Below, piece by piece: positions 17,122-17,514 of a stretch of 17,514 nt of DNA. Position 1 is the stretch's first letter. Every line of letters begins with the position of its first letter. The DNA is from Gracilaria caudata (lineage: Eukaryota; Rhodophyta; Florideophyceae; Gracilariales; Gracilariaceae): contig JASCIV010000528.1 of NCBI GenBank assembly GCA_030374735.1, positions 1 through 17,514 of the forward strand, given 5' to 3'. The notes under the pieces were generated by a model. That model was not told where the DNA came from. It did not search any database and saw only the letters and a list, made by a program, of their open reading frames with translations. A program made the translations under genes and the position numbers.

Positions 17122-17514
17122 GGCGGCGCGCGAACGCGGGTGAGCGAGGAGGGCGTGTGCGGTGCGGCGGGCGCGCGAGATTCGGCGCCGAGATCGAACG
17201 ATTCATGCGACAAGCTGTTGATGCGCGCCACCGCCAGTGACCGGGCCGCTGTAACGCTGGCGCCCAACGCCGCGCCAGCGGCGCGTTCGCTGTGCGCTGG
17301 CATGCGTGTGCGACTTAGGCGCACAGCTGTGCACGTTGCACACTCCAAGTTGGAGTCGCCAACAAGGCGCGGCGTACCCTTGTATCTACCGCAGTCGACA
17401 GTCTGCGCGCATGTAAGCAAAGGGCAAGGGCGGCGGCGCACAACCAACACCACGCCCACCGCAGTTCTTCTTCGCGTCTCGAAACGGCTAAGTTTTACGC
17501 GAGTGTCCCCCAAC
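17122..17514. other. G+C-rich upstream region of the tail-anchored protein, to the window edge
   Basis: This is CpG-rich sequence with open frames on both strands, caused largely by its composition. I do not recognise a gene or regulatory motif. By position it should contain the promoter of the minus-strand membrane protein. A gene entering from beyond the right edge cannot be excluded. Confidence 0.4.

Noticed and set aside
16830..17513. A 227-codon minus-strand frame at the right edge
   Set aside because: It is Arg/Ala/Thr/Pro-rich, as expected of a chance frame in CpG-rich DNA, and overlaps the better-supported tail-anchored frame on the same strand.
1..17514. tRNA, rRNA, CRISPR array or complete transposable element
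   Set aside because: I found no cloverleaf-like box A/box B pair, no rRNA-like stretch, no regularly spaced repeat array, and no integrase, reverse transcriptase or transposase motif in any frame I read. A covariance-model search would be needed to exclude small RNAs.

Overview
This window looks like nuclear DNA from an intron-poor eukaryote. The recognisable proteins are eukaryotic types: a GATA zinc-finger factor, a TmpA-type membrane oxidoreductase and a secretory membrane protein. The supported genes read as single uninterrupted exons of about 1.0-1.6 kb or less. They have no bacterial ribosome-binding sites or operon packing, and they sit in long non-coding stretches of 1-3.5 kb. A florideophyte red alga (Chondrus-like: compact intron-poor genes, low gene density) is my best guess. 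TmpA-type proteins are best known from filamentous fungi, so a fungal origin or a fungus-related transfer cannot be excluded from sequence alone.

Layout, left to right. (1) 9-508, minus: start of an NRPS/TmpB-type adenylation domain, broken by a frameshift and running off the left edge. A cluster of G-box (CACGTG) sites lies about 330-370 bp upstream. (2) 1845-2660, minus: an intact enoyl-CoA hydratase/isomerase with both catalytic glutamates. A short GGTTACA tandem repeat lies just upstream of its start. (3) 2661-5578: gene-poor, with one dense ACGCGT/CRE/G-box site cluster near 3.4-3.5 kb. (4) 5579-7081, plus: an intact 500-residue TmpA-like six-helix flavin/NAD(P)H oxidoreductase. (5) 7082-9124: no convincing gene; it holds a hairpin, a 19-bp direct repeat and several small inverted repeats. 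(6) 9125-10720, plus: an intact unknown protein with a signal peptide, a Cys-rich glycosylatable ectodomain and about four C-terminal membrane helices. (7) 10721-14287: mostly empty, with a near-perfect Myb-like palindrome and a possibly decayed minus-strand secreted-protein gene near 11.4-12.3 kb. (8) 14288-15457, plus: an unknown 389-residue protein with E2F-like and MluI-box promoter sites. (9) 15919-16257, plus: a 112-residue single-finger GATA protein. (10) 16684-17121, minus: a small basic protein with one C-terminal membrane anchor, convergent with the GATA gene. The right-hand 3 kb is visibly richer in G+C and CpG than the rest.

The most interesting point is that an NRPS-type adenylation domain and a TmpA-type oxidoreductase lie within 5 kb of each other. 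In Aspergillus these two modules are fused (TmpB), or TmpA is clustered with another adenylate-forming enzyme (AfeA), and they produce a developmental signal. Here they appear as neighbouring, divergently oriented genes with a CoA-ester enzyme between them.
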